Part shown: positions 1 through 5,131 of the stretch, piece after piece
Layout of the letters: each line of letters starts with the position of its first letter
How positions within the stretch are numbered: position 1 is the first letter of the stretch
Assembly: GCA_045646145.1 (NCBI GenBank)
Contig: JAZRKE010000060.1
Location: 1-9,469, forward strand
Source: SIG565 sp045646145
GTDB taxonomy: Bacteria; Bacillota; Clostridia; Oscillospirales; Acutalibacteraceae
DNA length: 9,469 nucleotides
Direction of reading: 5' to 3'
Made by a program: the position numbers and the translations under genes
The notes under the pieces: generated by a model
Databases searched by the model: none
Told to the model about the DNA's origin: nothing
Seen by the model: the letters and a program-made list of their open reading frames with translations, nothing else

Positions 1-1
1 A

Positions 2-292
2 GATAGCGACAATGAGGACGAGGACGAAGAACTTGAAGAAAGCATTGCAGAAACAAAGATAAAAATCCGCGAACTGCAAAGACAGTTAGAGAGCAAACAA
101 GAACAGAGAAGAATTGAACGAAAGATAAACAAAGCAAAGGATATTTTTAGAACGCTTGAAAGCACTTGGCAATTTATGACCGATAAAGAAAAACAGACCG
201 TTTGCAGAGAATTGTTTAAGGACGTTATTATTCATAAAAACGGCGAGGTTGACGTTAATTTGAAATTAGGTAAATACCTTAAAACTAAGTAA
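2..292 (+). CDS. Large serine recombinase, C-terminal fragment (5' end outside window)
   Basis: This is an open frame entering from the left edge, with 96 residues visible and a TAA stop at 290-292. An acidic stretch (NEDEDEEL) leads into a charged, heptad-like helix rich in K, R, E and Q (about residues 14-50). A tail of the form W-x-F-M-T-D-K-E-K ... L-F-K-D-V-I-I-H-K-N-G-E-V follows. In large serine recombinases (TndX, TnpX and SpoIVCA-like), a coiled coil followed by an 'I-x-x-I-x-V-H-x-x-G-x-V' tail forms the C-terminal end. The catalytic N-terminal serine domain lies outside the window, so activity cannot be judged. The gene stops about 60 bases before sigG sequence resumes and points into it, the normal place for an integrase gene next to its attachment site. 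The family call rests on the tail only. Confidence 0.7.
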   Translation, partial: DSDNEDEDEELEESIAETKIKIRELQRQLESKQEQRRIERKINKAKDIFRTLESTWQFMTDKEKQTVCRELFKDVIIHKNGEVDVNLKLGKYLKTK

Positions 293-294
293 AA

Positions 295-320
295 ATCAGT
301 CCCTATCATAAGGAACTGAT
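295..320. repeat. Imperfect inverted repeat between recombinase stop and sigG junction
   Basis: The arms are atcagtccct (295-304) and aggaactgat (311-320), giving nine of ten pairs around a six-base loop. No T-run follows, so it does not look like a standard terminator. It sits just inside the presumed element end and could be part of a recombinase recognition site. The function is not established. Confidence 0.35.
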
Positions 321-358
321 TAAGAATAATAAATTCTCTACCCTCGAACGCGGTGCCA
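321..358. other. Probable element/sigG junction (attR-like)
   Basis: Recognisable in-frame sigG sequence starts at about base 350 (Ala-Val-Pro-Met-Ile-Ile-Gly-Glu-Ile). Reading left in that frame meets a stop at 317-319 and no sigma-like residues beyond the Asn codon at 347-349. The recombinase gene ends at 292, so the boundary between inserted DNA and sigG lies in roughly 320-350. The crossover cannot be placed exactly without the left junction or an uninterrupted sigG. In another frame, bases 313-342 also resemble sigG (see findings), so a small insertion or target mimicry at the junction is possible. Confidence 0.5.
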
Positions 359-835
359 ATGATTATAGGCGAAATCAGACGTTATTTAAGAGATAATACT
401 GCCGTTAGAATAAGCCGTTCAATTAAGGACACTGCGTATCAGGCAATGAAAATCAAGGAAGATTTTATTAATAAAAATAAGCGCGAACCGACTGTTTATG
501 AGATTGCAAAAATTATGGATGTGCCTTCAATAGATATTGTAACTGCGCTTGAAAGTATTGTCGACCCGGTTTCTCTCTATGAGCCTGTATATTCTGACGG
601 CGGGGACACTATATTTGTGTTGGATCAAATCGGTGATAATAATGATGACAATAATTGGCTTCAAGAAATCTCAATTAAGGAAGCTATTAAAAATTTAAGC
701 GATCGCGAAAAGAAGATTTTGACACTTAGATTTATTCAGGGTAAAACACAGATGGAGGTTTCTGAAGAAATTGGTATTTCACAGGCTCAGGTATCCCGTC
801 TTGAAAAATTTGCACTTAATAAAATAAAGGAATAA
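353..835 (+). CDS. sigG: Sporulation sigma factor SigG, 3' part only (interrupted gene)
   Basis: SigG is the late forespore sigma factor, binding core RNA polymerase and directing forespore genes including spoIVB. The 160 residues visible begin at VPMIIGEIRRYLRDN (sigma region 2.3-2.4). They continue through region 3 (REPTVYEIAKIMDVP), the DPVSLYEP linker and GGDTIFVLDQIGD, and end with the region 4.2 helix-turn-helix GKTQMEVSEEIGISQAQVSRLEK. This match to SigG is strong. A full SigG is about 255-260 residues, so roughly the first 95 (region 1.2 and most of region 2, including core binding) are missing. The GTG at 353 is only the first possible start after the junction; it has no ribosome binding site and is unlikely to be a natural start. 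The piece cannot work as a sigma factor unless the missing half is rejoined, for example by excision of the adjoining element. ylmC follows after 35 bases. Confidence 0.9.
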   Translation: MPMIIGEIRRYLRDNTAVRISRSIKDTAYQAMKIKEDFINKNKREPTVYEIAKIMDVPSIDIVTALESIVDPVSLYEPVYSDGGDTIFVLDQIGDNNDDNNWLQEISIKEAIKNLSDREKKILTLRFIQGKTQMEVSEEIGISQAQVSRLEKFALNKIKE

Positions 836-849
836 ATTTTTGCATAGTT

Positions 850-872
850 ATAATGTAAGGAGGCTACATTAT
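850..872 (+). promoter_or_regulatory. Hairpin presenting the ylmC/ymxH Shine-Dalgarno in its loop
   Basis: The arms ataatgta (850-857) and tacattat (865-872) pair perfectly over 8 bp. The seven-base loop is aggaggc, the ribosome binding site of the next gene. The first two bases of its ATG (871-872) lie in the stem. A TATAAT string at 849-854 is part of the left arm, but no matching -35 is visible, so I read this as RNA structure, not a promoter. Confidence 0.45.
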
Positions 873-1122
873 GCTTTGTAGAATTGATGAACTAAAAAAC
901 AAACAGGTTGTAAGTGTAAAAAACGGTGCGATGCTCGGAAGAATTGATGATGTAGAAATCAACACCGAAACGGGAACAATTAATGCAGTAATAATTTTTG
1001 GTAAAAATCATATTTTAGGAATTTTTGGTAAAGAAAATGATATTATTATTCCTTGGCGTGATGTTCAGGTTATCGGTAGTGAAACCGTTTTGGTAACCAC
1101 GGAATCACTAGTAAAATTTTAA
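871..1122 (+). CDS. YlmC/YmxH family sporulation protein (PRC-barrel)
   Basis: This is an 83-residue protein of the small YlmC/YmxH family, a single PRC-barrel-like beta fold found mostly in spore formers; its biochemical role is unsettled. Visible marks are the start MLCRIDELKNKQVVSV, the turn G-x-x-L-G-R-I-D-D-V-E-I-N (about residues 22-35), the strand INAVIIFGK, a GIFGKENDIIIPW segment (about 50-64) and a closing V-x-V-I-G-S-E-T-V-L-V. No signal peptide or membrane segment is seen, so it should be cytoplasmic. Length and ends fit the family. The ATG at 871 is preceded by AGGAGG at 858-863. It lies 35 bases after sigG with no terminator between, so the two are likely cotranscribed. ylmC next to sigG is a familiar arrangement in Bacillus and Clostridium, which supports the call. 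Confidence 0.88.
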   Translation: MLCRIDELKNKQVVSVKNGAMLGRIDDVEINTETGTINAVIIFGKNHILGIFGKENDIIIPWRDVQVIGSETVLVTTESLVKF

Positions 1123-1126
1123 AAAA

Positions 1127-1208
1127 CACTTCCTTTATAAGAAAAAATTCTCTTTAATATTACAGACATATCAGAGAAAATTAAACTTATAAAGGAAGTG
1201 ATTTTTTT
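1127..1208 (+). terminator. Long-stem hairpin plus T-run overlapping the spoIVB ribosome binding site
   Basis: A perfect 15-bp inverted repeat, cacttcctttataag (1127-1141) and cttataaaggaagtg (1186-1200), encloses 44 bases. It is flanked by six A before it and seven T after it (1202-1208). A nested pair ttctct/agagaa (about 1148-1153 and 1173-1178) can extend it. The layout fits a terminator for the ylmC transcript. The right arm contains AAAGGAAG, the only plausible spoIVB ribosome binding site, so a read-through RNA would hide that site. Confidence 0.55.
1191..1198 (+). promoter_or_regulatory. Ribosome binding site that fixes the spoIVB start at TTG 1207
   Basis: AAAGGAAG is the only Shine-Dalgarno-like string near the spoIVB start. 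It overlaps the upstream GTG at 1198 and so cannot serve it. It lies eight bases before the in-frame TTG at 1207, a normal spacing. Confidence 0.6.
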
Positions 1209-2454
1209 GAAGCAAATAGCGCTTTTTATTAAATCTTTTACAATTATTTTGCTAATTGCTTGTATAGCTATTTTCTCCTCAATTTTTTATTTATCAGGTA
1301 AACTTTCGGATAATTATAAGGTGCCTAGCGGAAAAACATTGGAGATTTCAACAAACATACCCGTTAAGGCAACATATCTAAATTCAAGTACTGCTCAGGG
1401 GAAAATACTTAACAGTATAGGAAGTAATTATGATGTTGAATTGAAAATTTTCGGTTTAATTCCTGTGGGAAAAGCAAGTGTTGAAATAATCGATGATATG
1501 TATGTATCGGTTTTGGGAACTCCTTTTGGTATGAAAATTTATACCGAAGGTGTCCTTATTATAGCTCTGAGTGAAGTTGATACGAATATAGGTAATATTA
1601 GCCCTGCCAGAGTTTGCGGATTACAAGAGGGAGATTACATTGTAACTCTAGACGGTAAAAAGGTATATACAAATGAGGATGTAAGCCTAATTATAGAACA
1701 AAGCGGCGGACGGGCGCTTAATGTAGTTGTAAACCGAAACGGGAAAATTTTACCGCTGACACTAACCCCCGAAATATCTGTTAGCACAGAAAAATTTAAG
1801 GCGGGAATTTGGGTAAGAGACAGTTCTGCAGGAATCGGAACTTTGACCTTTTATTATCCATCCAACAATGTAGTTTGCGGTCTCGGACACGGTATCTGCG
1901 ATAAGGATACAGGAAGTCTTTTAACGGTAAATTCGGGCCAACTTGTCGGTGCAGAAATTATTTCGTTAAAAAAAGCGGTTTCAGGTGAGCCAGGTGAACT
2001 TACTGGTCGAATAACCCTTACTCAATACGGGGATATTGCTATAAATTCAAATTGCGGTGTGTATGCTTCTGCAACCAAAAAGTATAATACTGAAAATATG
2101 TTGCCTGTTGCCTTAAAACAAGAGATAAAAAACGGTGAAGCAAAAATTATTACAACAATTTCAGGCTCAACTCCTAAAGAATATAGCTGTACTGTTAAAA
2201 TTTGCGATGAGAGCGGCGTTCAGAATCTAATTGTAAAAATTACCGATAAGGATTTAATTAATTCCACAGGCGGAATTTTACAGGGTATGAGCGGCTCGCC
2301 GATAATCCAAAACGGCAAACTAATTGGTGCCGTAACTCACGTGCTTATAGACGACGCCACAAAAGGCTATGGAATATTCGCCGAAAATATGCTTGAAACC
2401 GCGCAATCCGTAGGGAACGGCGCCTCGACATCCCACTTAAAAGAAGCGTCGTAA
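1207..2454 (+). CDS. spoIVB: SpoIVB peptidase, S55-family signalling protease
   Basis: SpoIVB is made in the forespore, crosses into the space between the two spore membranes and cleaves SpoIVFA, releasing the pro-SigK protease. From the TTG start there are 415 residues, a normal length. In order they show a short basic start, one hydrophobic anchor (about 8-30), a PDZ domain (about 115-187, including SPARVCGLQEGDYIV) and the S55 peptidase domain. The predicted triad is His228 in GLGHGICD, Asp347 in KITDKDL and Ser362 in QGMSGSPI, matching the known H/D/S spacing of SpoIVB. The end is THVLIDDATKGYGIFAENMLETAQ, then a variable linker and KEAS. A GTG nine bases upstream is in frame but overlaps the ribosome binding site. 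ylmC lies upstream across a hairpin; a strong terminator follows; spo0A, the usual neighbour, is absent. By hand count the last 174 bases are about 50% GC, against about 35% in the 120 before. Confidence 0.95.
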   Translation: MKQIALFIKSFTIILLIACIAIFSSIFYLSGKLSDNYKVPSGKTLEISTNIPVKATYLNSSTAQGKILNSIGSNYDVELKIFGLIPVGKASVEIIDDMYVSVLGTPFGMKIYTEGVLIIALSEVDTNIGNISPARVCGLQEGDYIVTLDGKKVYTNEDVSLIIEQSGGRALNVVVNRNGKILPLTLTPEISVSTEKFKAGIWVRDSSAGIGTLTFYYPSNNVVCGLGHGICDKDTGSLLTVNSGQLVGAEIISLKKAVSGEPGELTGRITLTQYGDIAINSNCGVYASATKKYNTENMLPVALKQEIKNGEAKIITTISGSTPKEYSCTVKICDESGVQNLIVKITDKDLINSTGGILQGMSGSPIIQNGKLIGAVTHVLIDDATKGYGIFAENMLETAQSVGNGASTSHLKEAS

Positions 2455-2456
2455 AT

Positions 2457-2490
2457 AAAAAGCGTCCCGATTATTTTCGGGATGCTTTTT
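2457..2490 (+). terminator. Intrinsic terminator after spoIVB
   Basis: The arms are aaaaagcgtcccga (2457-2470) and tcgggatgcttttt (2477-2490), with one G-T pair, a six-base loop and a T5 end. A-rich and T-rich flanks make it potentially bidirectional. It begins two bases after the spoIVB stop. Confidence 0.85.
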
Positions 2491-2560
2491 ATATGCTTTT
2501 GCGACGATTTAAAAATAGATGCAGTGAACAAAATTACTACTTTTTTGTAAATATTTTATA

Positions 2561-2589
2561 TTGTAAGAATTTCGCAAAAATGTTATAAT
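2561..2589 (+). promoter_or_regulatory. Sigma-A-type promoter of the MDR-AraC-cupin operon
   Basis: The -35 is TTGTAA (2561-2566), the spacer 17 bases and the -10 TATAAT (2584-2589), with an extended TGT just before it. The expected start of transcription is about 2596, which leaves a very short leader of about 15 bases that is mostly the AAAGGAGGGG ribosome binding site. Confidence 0.7.
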
Positions 2590-2610
2590 TTTTTTAAAGG
2601 AGGGGCTATT

Positions 2611-3585
2611 ATGAATAGAAAATACCTAAATATGATTGAGCCCGGCAAGATAGTCGTTGCAGAAGAAGAGATTTCCACCGAACAACTCGGTGATGAAGAG
2701 GTTTGCGGAAAAACTCTTTATACGCTGGTTAGTGCGGGAACAGAATTCAACGGAATTTTTATGAACGGTCTTAACACCAGATATCCAAGAAAATTTGGAT
2801 ATACCACTGTTTTTCAGGTAGAAAAAATTGGCAAGAGTGTTGTTGGCATTGAAGTAGGGGATATTGTTTTCACTACAGCACAGCACCAGTCATATCAATT
2901 TGACAATTATAAAAATGTTGTTAAAATACCTGAAAATGTTTTGCCTGAACATGCTCTCCTTACTCGTATGGCAGGAGTATCAATGGCTACAATAAAGGAA
3001 ACTTGTATTAAACCCGGAGAATTAGCACTCGTTACCGGATTAGGACCTGTTGGATTTATGGCTATGCACATTTATTCAAATTTGGGTTATCAAGTAATCG
3101 GTGTTGACCCCAATCCTAAGAGAAGAGCTTTAGCTGAAAAAAGTGGATTTACTTGTTTCGAAAAAGTTCCTTTTGACAATGAAAAATACAATAAAAAAAT
3201 AGCTTTAGCATTAGAATGCTCCGGTGTTGAGTCTGCTGTGCTTGATTGTTGTAATATTGTTCGTCCAAGAGGCGAGGTGTCTTTAGTGGGCGTTCCGTGG
3301 AAAAAGATTTGTGATATTTCTGCCCAAGAGTTATTGCACAGTATTTTCTATAATTTTGTAACTGTTTATAGTGGTTGGGAAAATGATTTACCAAGAGAAA
3401 ACTCAAGATTTGTCTTTGAAACTGCCAACAAAAATTACCGTCTTGCTTTAAGATTAATATCCGAAGGAAAAATCGATGTTAATGGTATTTATACAATCAG
3501 ACCGTATAACGAGGCACAGGAAGCTTTTGAAGATATACGTGACAGAAATGAAAAGAATTTAGTAACCATTTTTAAATGGGATTAA
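2611..3585 (+). CDS. MDR-superfamily NAD(P)-dependent dehydrogenase without catalytic zinc ligands
   Basis: This 324-residue medium-chain dehydrogenase/reductase has an N-terminal GroES-like domain (about 1-115) with the strand TLVSAGTE (38-45). A Rossmann domain follows, with nucleotide loop T-G-L-G-P-V-G (142-148) and an acidic residue after the second strand (V-I-G-V-D166), which usually favours NAD(H). SAGTE stands where zinc alcohol dehydrogenases have a catalytic Cys. The usual G-H-E zinc motif is not seen (that region reads FGYTTVFQVEKIG), and no four-Cys structural zinc lobe is present. It therefore looks like the zinc-independent branch. SAGTE is shared with BchC-like and 'bi-domain' oxidoreductases, but the substrate cannot be named. 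It is cytoplasmic, with no signal sequence. The start has an excellent AAAGGAGGGG site. It is the first gene of a three-gene operon with an AraC regulator nine bases downstream, so an inducible small-molecule (perhaps sugar-derived) oxidation is plausible but inferred. Confidence 0.82.
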   Translation: MNRKYLNMIEPGKIVVAEEEISTEQLGDEEVCGKTLYTLVSAGTEFNGIFMNGLNTRYPRKFGYTTVFQVEKIGKSVVGIEVGDIVFTTAQHQSYQFDNYKNVVKIPENVLPEHALLTRMAGVSMATIKETCIKPGELALVTGLGPVGFMAMHIYSNLGYQVIGVDPNPKRRALAEKSGFTCFEKVPFDNEKYNKKIALALECSGVESAVLDCCNIVRPRGEVSLVGVPWKKICDISAQELLHSIFYNFVTVYSGWENDLPRENSRFVFETANKNYRLALRLISEGKIDVNGIYTIRPYNEAQEAFEDIRDRNEKNLVTIFKWD

Positions 3586-3594
3586 TAAATACTT

Positions 3595-4416
3595 ATGAAC
3601 GAATTTAATTATATAATCGAATACAAATATATGGGCGGAAAAAACGTGAATAAAGTTTCTCCACATAAACATTCTAACAGAACATTTCCGTTTTGTGTTT
3701 CAGTTTGCGTTGATAAAGGTTCATATTTTGTTGAAACCGCTAATAAAAGGTATGATATAAAAAAGGGCGAGACCGTTTTTATACCTAGTTTTATTATGCA
3801 CAATGTCGGTACTGAGTGTAATGCTACGGTTACATATTCACATTTTTTATGCAGTTATTTAGATGTTGATGTGTTAACTTTTGCGAACACCGAATGTATG
3901 ATTTTTAAAAATGATAATATTCGTAATTTGCTAACTGAAATGAATGCTGCATCAACTGCTGACGGACTTTTAGCTAAAATCGGTACAGATAAGGCTATTG
4001 CTGAATTGATTTATACTTTAATTCGTGAGTATGGATTGGATTTTGAATACTTCAATATGGATTTGTGGCTTTTAAAGGTTTTGAATTATATTCATTTGAA
4101 TTTTGAAAGAGACATATCTATAGATGAAATAATAAGATTAAGCGGATATTCAAAAACCAGGTTTTATCAACTGTTTACGCAGATAATGAGCATGACACCT
4201 TTGCAATATATTGAGCAAAAGAGGATTAAAAAAGCGACTTTGCTATTATTGGAAGGCAAAAAAGTTAAAGAGGTTTCGTTAGAAACAGGCTTTTCTGACA
4301 AAGCTTATTTTACAAAAAAATTCAAGAAAATATTCGGTATTACGCCGAGTGAATACAAAACTAATTATAATAAAAATATGGAGGAATATTTCAATGATAC
4401 TCAACAAAGCAAATGA
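3595..4416 (+). CDS. AraC-family transcriptional regulator with cupin-type sensor domain
   Basis: This is a 273-residue regulator. The N-terminal part (about 1-110) is a cupin-like ligand domain with S-P-H-K-H (22-26), K-K-G-E-T-V-F-I-P (57-64) and I-M-H-N (67-70). The C-terminal part (about 160-257) carries both AraC helix-turn-helix motifs: SIDEIIRLSGYSKTRFYQLF, then VKEVSLETGFSDKAYFTKKF, closing with the family signature KKIFGITPSEYK. It probably binds a small effector, likely a sugar or the substrate of the neighbouring enzyme, and controls this operon. The ATG at 3595 has only a weak upstream site, so it may depend on translation from the preceding gene, which ends nine bases before. Its end overlaps the cupin gene by 23 bases. 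It is unlikely to be anything other than an AraC/XylS protein; the effector is unknown. Confidence 0.9.
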   Translation: MNEFNYIIEYKYMGGKNVNKVSPHKHSNRTFPFCVSVCVDKGSYFVETANKRYDIKKGETVFIPSFIMHNVGTECNATVTYSHFLCSYLDVDVLTFANTECMIFKNDNIRNLLTEMNAASTADGLLAKIGTDKAIAELIYTLIREYGLDFEYFNMDLWLLKVLNYIHLNFERDISIDEIIRLSGYSKTRFYQLFTQIMSMTPLQYIEQKRIKKATLLLLEGKKVKEVSLETGFSDKAYFTKKFKKIFGITPSEYKTNYNKNMEEYFNDTQQSK

Positions 4417-4726
4417 TATAGTAGTAAAAAAATTTGAAAAATGTCATGACGGTGAAGGCACATTATATTGTAAATCCTTATTAGTAGGATTTGATGAAAG
4501 CAAATTTAATTTTATGCATTATGATGATATTAACGCAGGTGTTTCGATTGGTGAACATCTACACACAAATCATGAAGAAGTATATTTCCTTTTATCCGGA
4601 ACCGGCACTTTGCTTTTTGATGGCAAGGAATATGATATGAATCCCGGAGATGTTTCTTTATGTAATTTGGGTCACTCTCATGGATATATCGCAAAAACAG
4701 ATAGCGTCATGATTGTTGTAGGTTAA
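4394..4726 (+). CDS. Small single-domain cupin protein
   Basis: This is a 110-residue cupin, one beta-barrel that normally holds a metal ion. Motif 1 is clear: G49-x5-H55-L-H57-x3-E61/E62 followed by V-Y-F-L-L-S-G69. Motif 2 has N-P84-G-D86 and a terminal H94/H96 in NLGHSHGY. The His-x-His, Glu and His metal ligands are therefore all present. The activity cannot be told from this fold: isomerase, epimerase, dioxygenase and non-enzymatic sensors all occur. I chose the ATG at 4394 because GGAGG (4380-4384) lies nine bases before it; an in-frame ATG at 4349 is inside the regulator gene and lacks a site. The 23-base overlap with araC points to translational coupling. With the dehydrogenase it could form a two-step pathway; this is inference. 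Confidence 0.85.
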   Translation: MILNKANDIVVKKFEKCHDGEGTLYCKSLLVGFDESKFNFMHYDDINAGVSIGEHLHTNHEEVYFLLSGTGTLLFDGKEYDMNPGDVSLCNLGHSHGYIAKTDSVMIVVG

Positions 4727-4801
4727 TACATAGCTGTAACAAATATAATCAAGACAGAGTATAGCTCCTTGTGTTATATAATTGTAATTTTTTGGTTCTA
4801 T

Positions 4802-4972
4802 ATTGACACACTGCTGTCGGATAGTCATTTGCTGCAGAATGATAAGTTGATAGGTGAAGTTACCCACGTGCTTATAGACGACCCAACCAAAGGCTACGGC
4901 ATCTTTGCGGAAAATATGCTGGAGACCGCGCAATGTGTATCCCAAAGCAACCAAATTAAAGACGCATCATAA
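4802..4972 (+). pseudogene. Remnant of a second spoIVB 3' end
   Basis: One frame (TAA at 4970-4972) reads LLSDSHLLQNDKLIGEV, then THVLIDDPTKGYGIFAENML and ETAQ. Over the stretch KLIG...ETAQ, 28 of 30 residues equal the end of the intact SpoIVB at 2454. Both copies then have a dissimilar linker and finish with KEAS or KDAS plus a stop. To the left, similarity fades: the catalytic GMSGSP has become LLSDSH and the rest of the protease is absent. There is no start codon with a ribosome binding site. Most DNA differences are in third codon positions, but 18 bases (cacgtgcttatagacgac) are identical at 2338-2355 and 4865-4882. This is a diverged partial duplicate, not an assembly echo. The stretch 4727-4801 shows nothing recognisable. 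Confidence 0.85.
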
Positions 4973-5012
4973 AATTAAAACCATTGCAGTTTACTGCAAT
5001 GGTTTTAATTTT
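4971..5012. terminator. Perfect long-stem bidirectional terminator
   Basis: The arms aaaattaaaaccattgcag (4971-4989) and ctgcaatggttttaatttt (4994-5012) are perfectly complementary over 19 bp around a four-base loop. A-rich and T-rich outer ends allow function in both directions. It starts inside the stop codon of the spoIVB remnant. Confidence 0.85.
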
Positions 5013-5049
5013 AGATAAAAGAAATAATAAATCAAATAATAAATGAAAA

Positions 5050-5078
5050 TTGAATAAGTGTTAATGTTATGATAAAAT
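5050..5078 (+). promoter_or_regulatory. Putative sigma-A-type promoter of the propeller lipoprotein
   Basis: The -35 is TTGAAT (5050-5055), the spacer 17 bases and the -10 TAAAAT (5073-5078). This is the best promoter-like match between the terminator and the lipoprotein start, leaving a leader of about 47 bases. The region is AT-rich, so chance matches are possible. Confidence 0.5.
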
Positions 5079-5131
5079 AATTTAAAAGAATACTATACCA
5101 AATCAAAATGTGTAACATAAGGAGAATATTT

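Noticed and set aside
848..854. TATAAT before ylmC/ymxH as a separate promoter.
   Set aside because: No -35 at a suitable distance, and the bases are explained as one arm of the hairpin around the ribosome binding site.
4769..4801. Extension of the spoIVB remnant upstream to a TTG at 4769 as a 67-residue gene.
   Set aside because: No ribosome binding site, no similarity to SpoIVB before about 4802, and the protease core is missing.
5004..5020. Exact 17-base match (tttaattttagataaaa) to 8458-8474, considered as a shared boundary of inserted units.
   Set aside because: Purely low-complexity AT sequence in AT-rich spacers, partly inside a terminator arm; likely chance.
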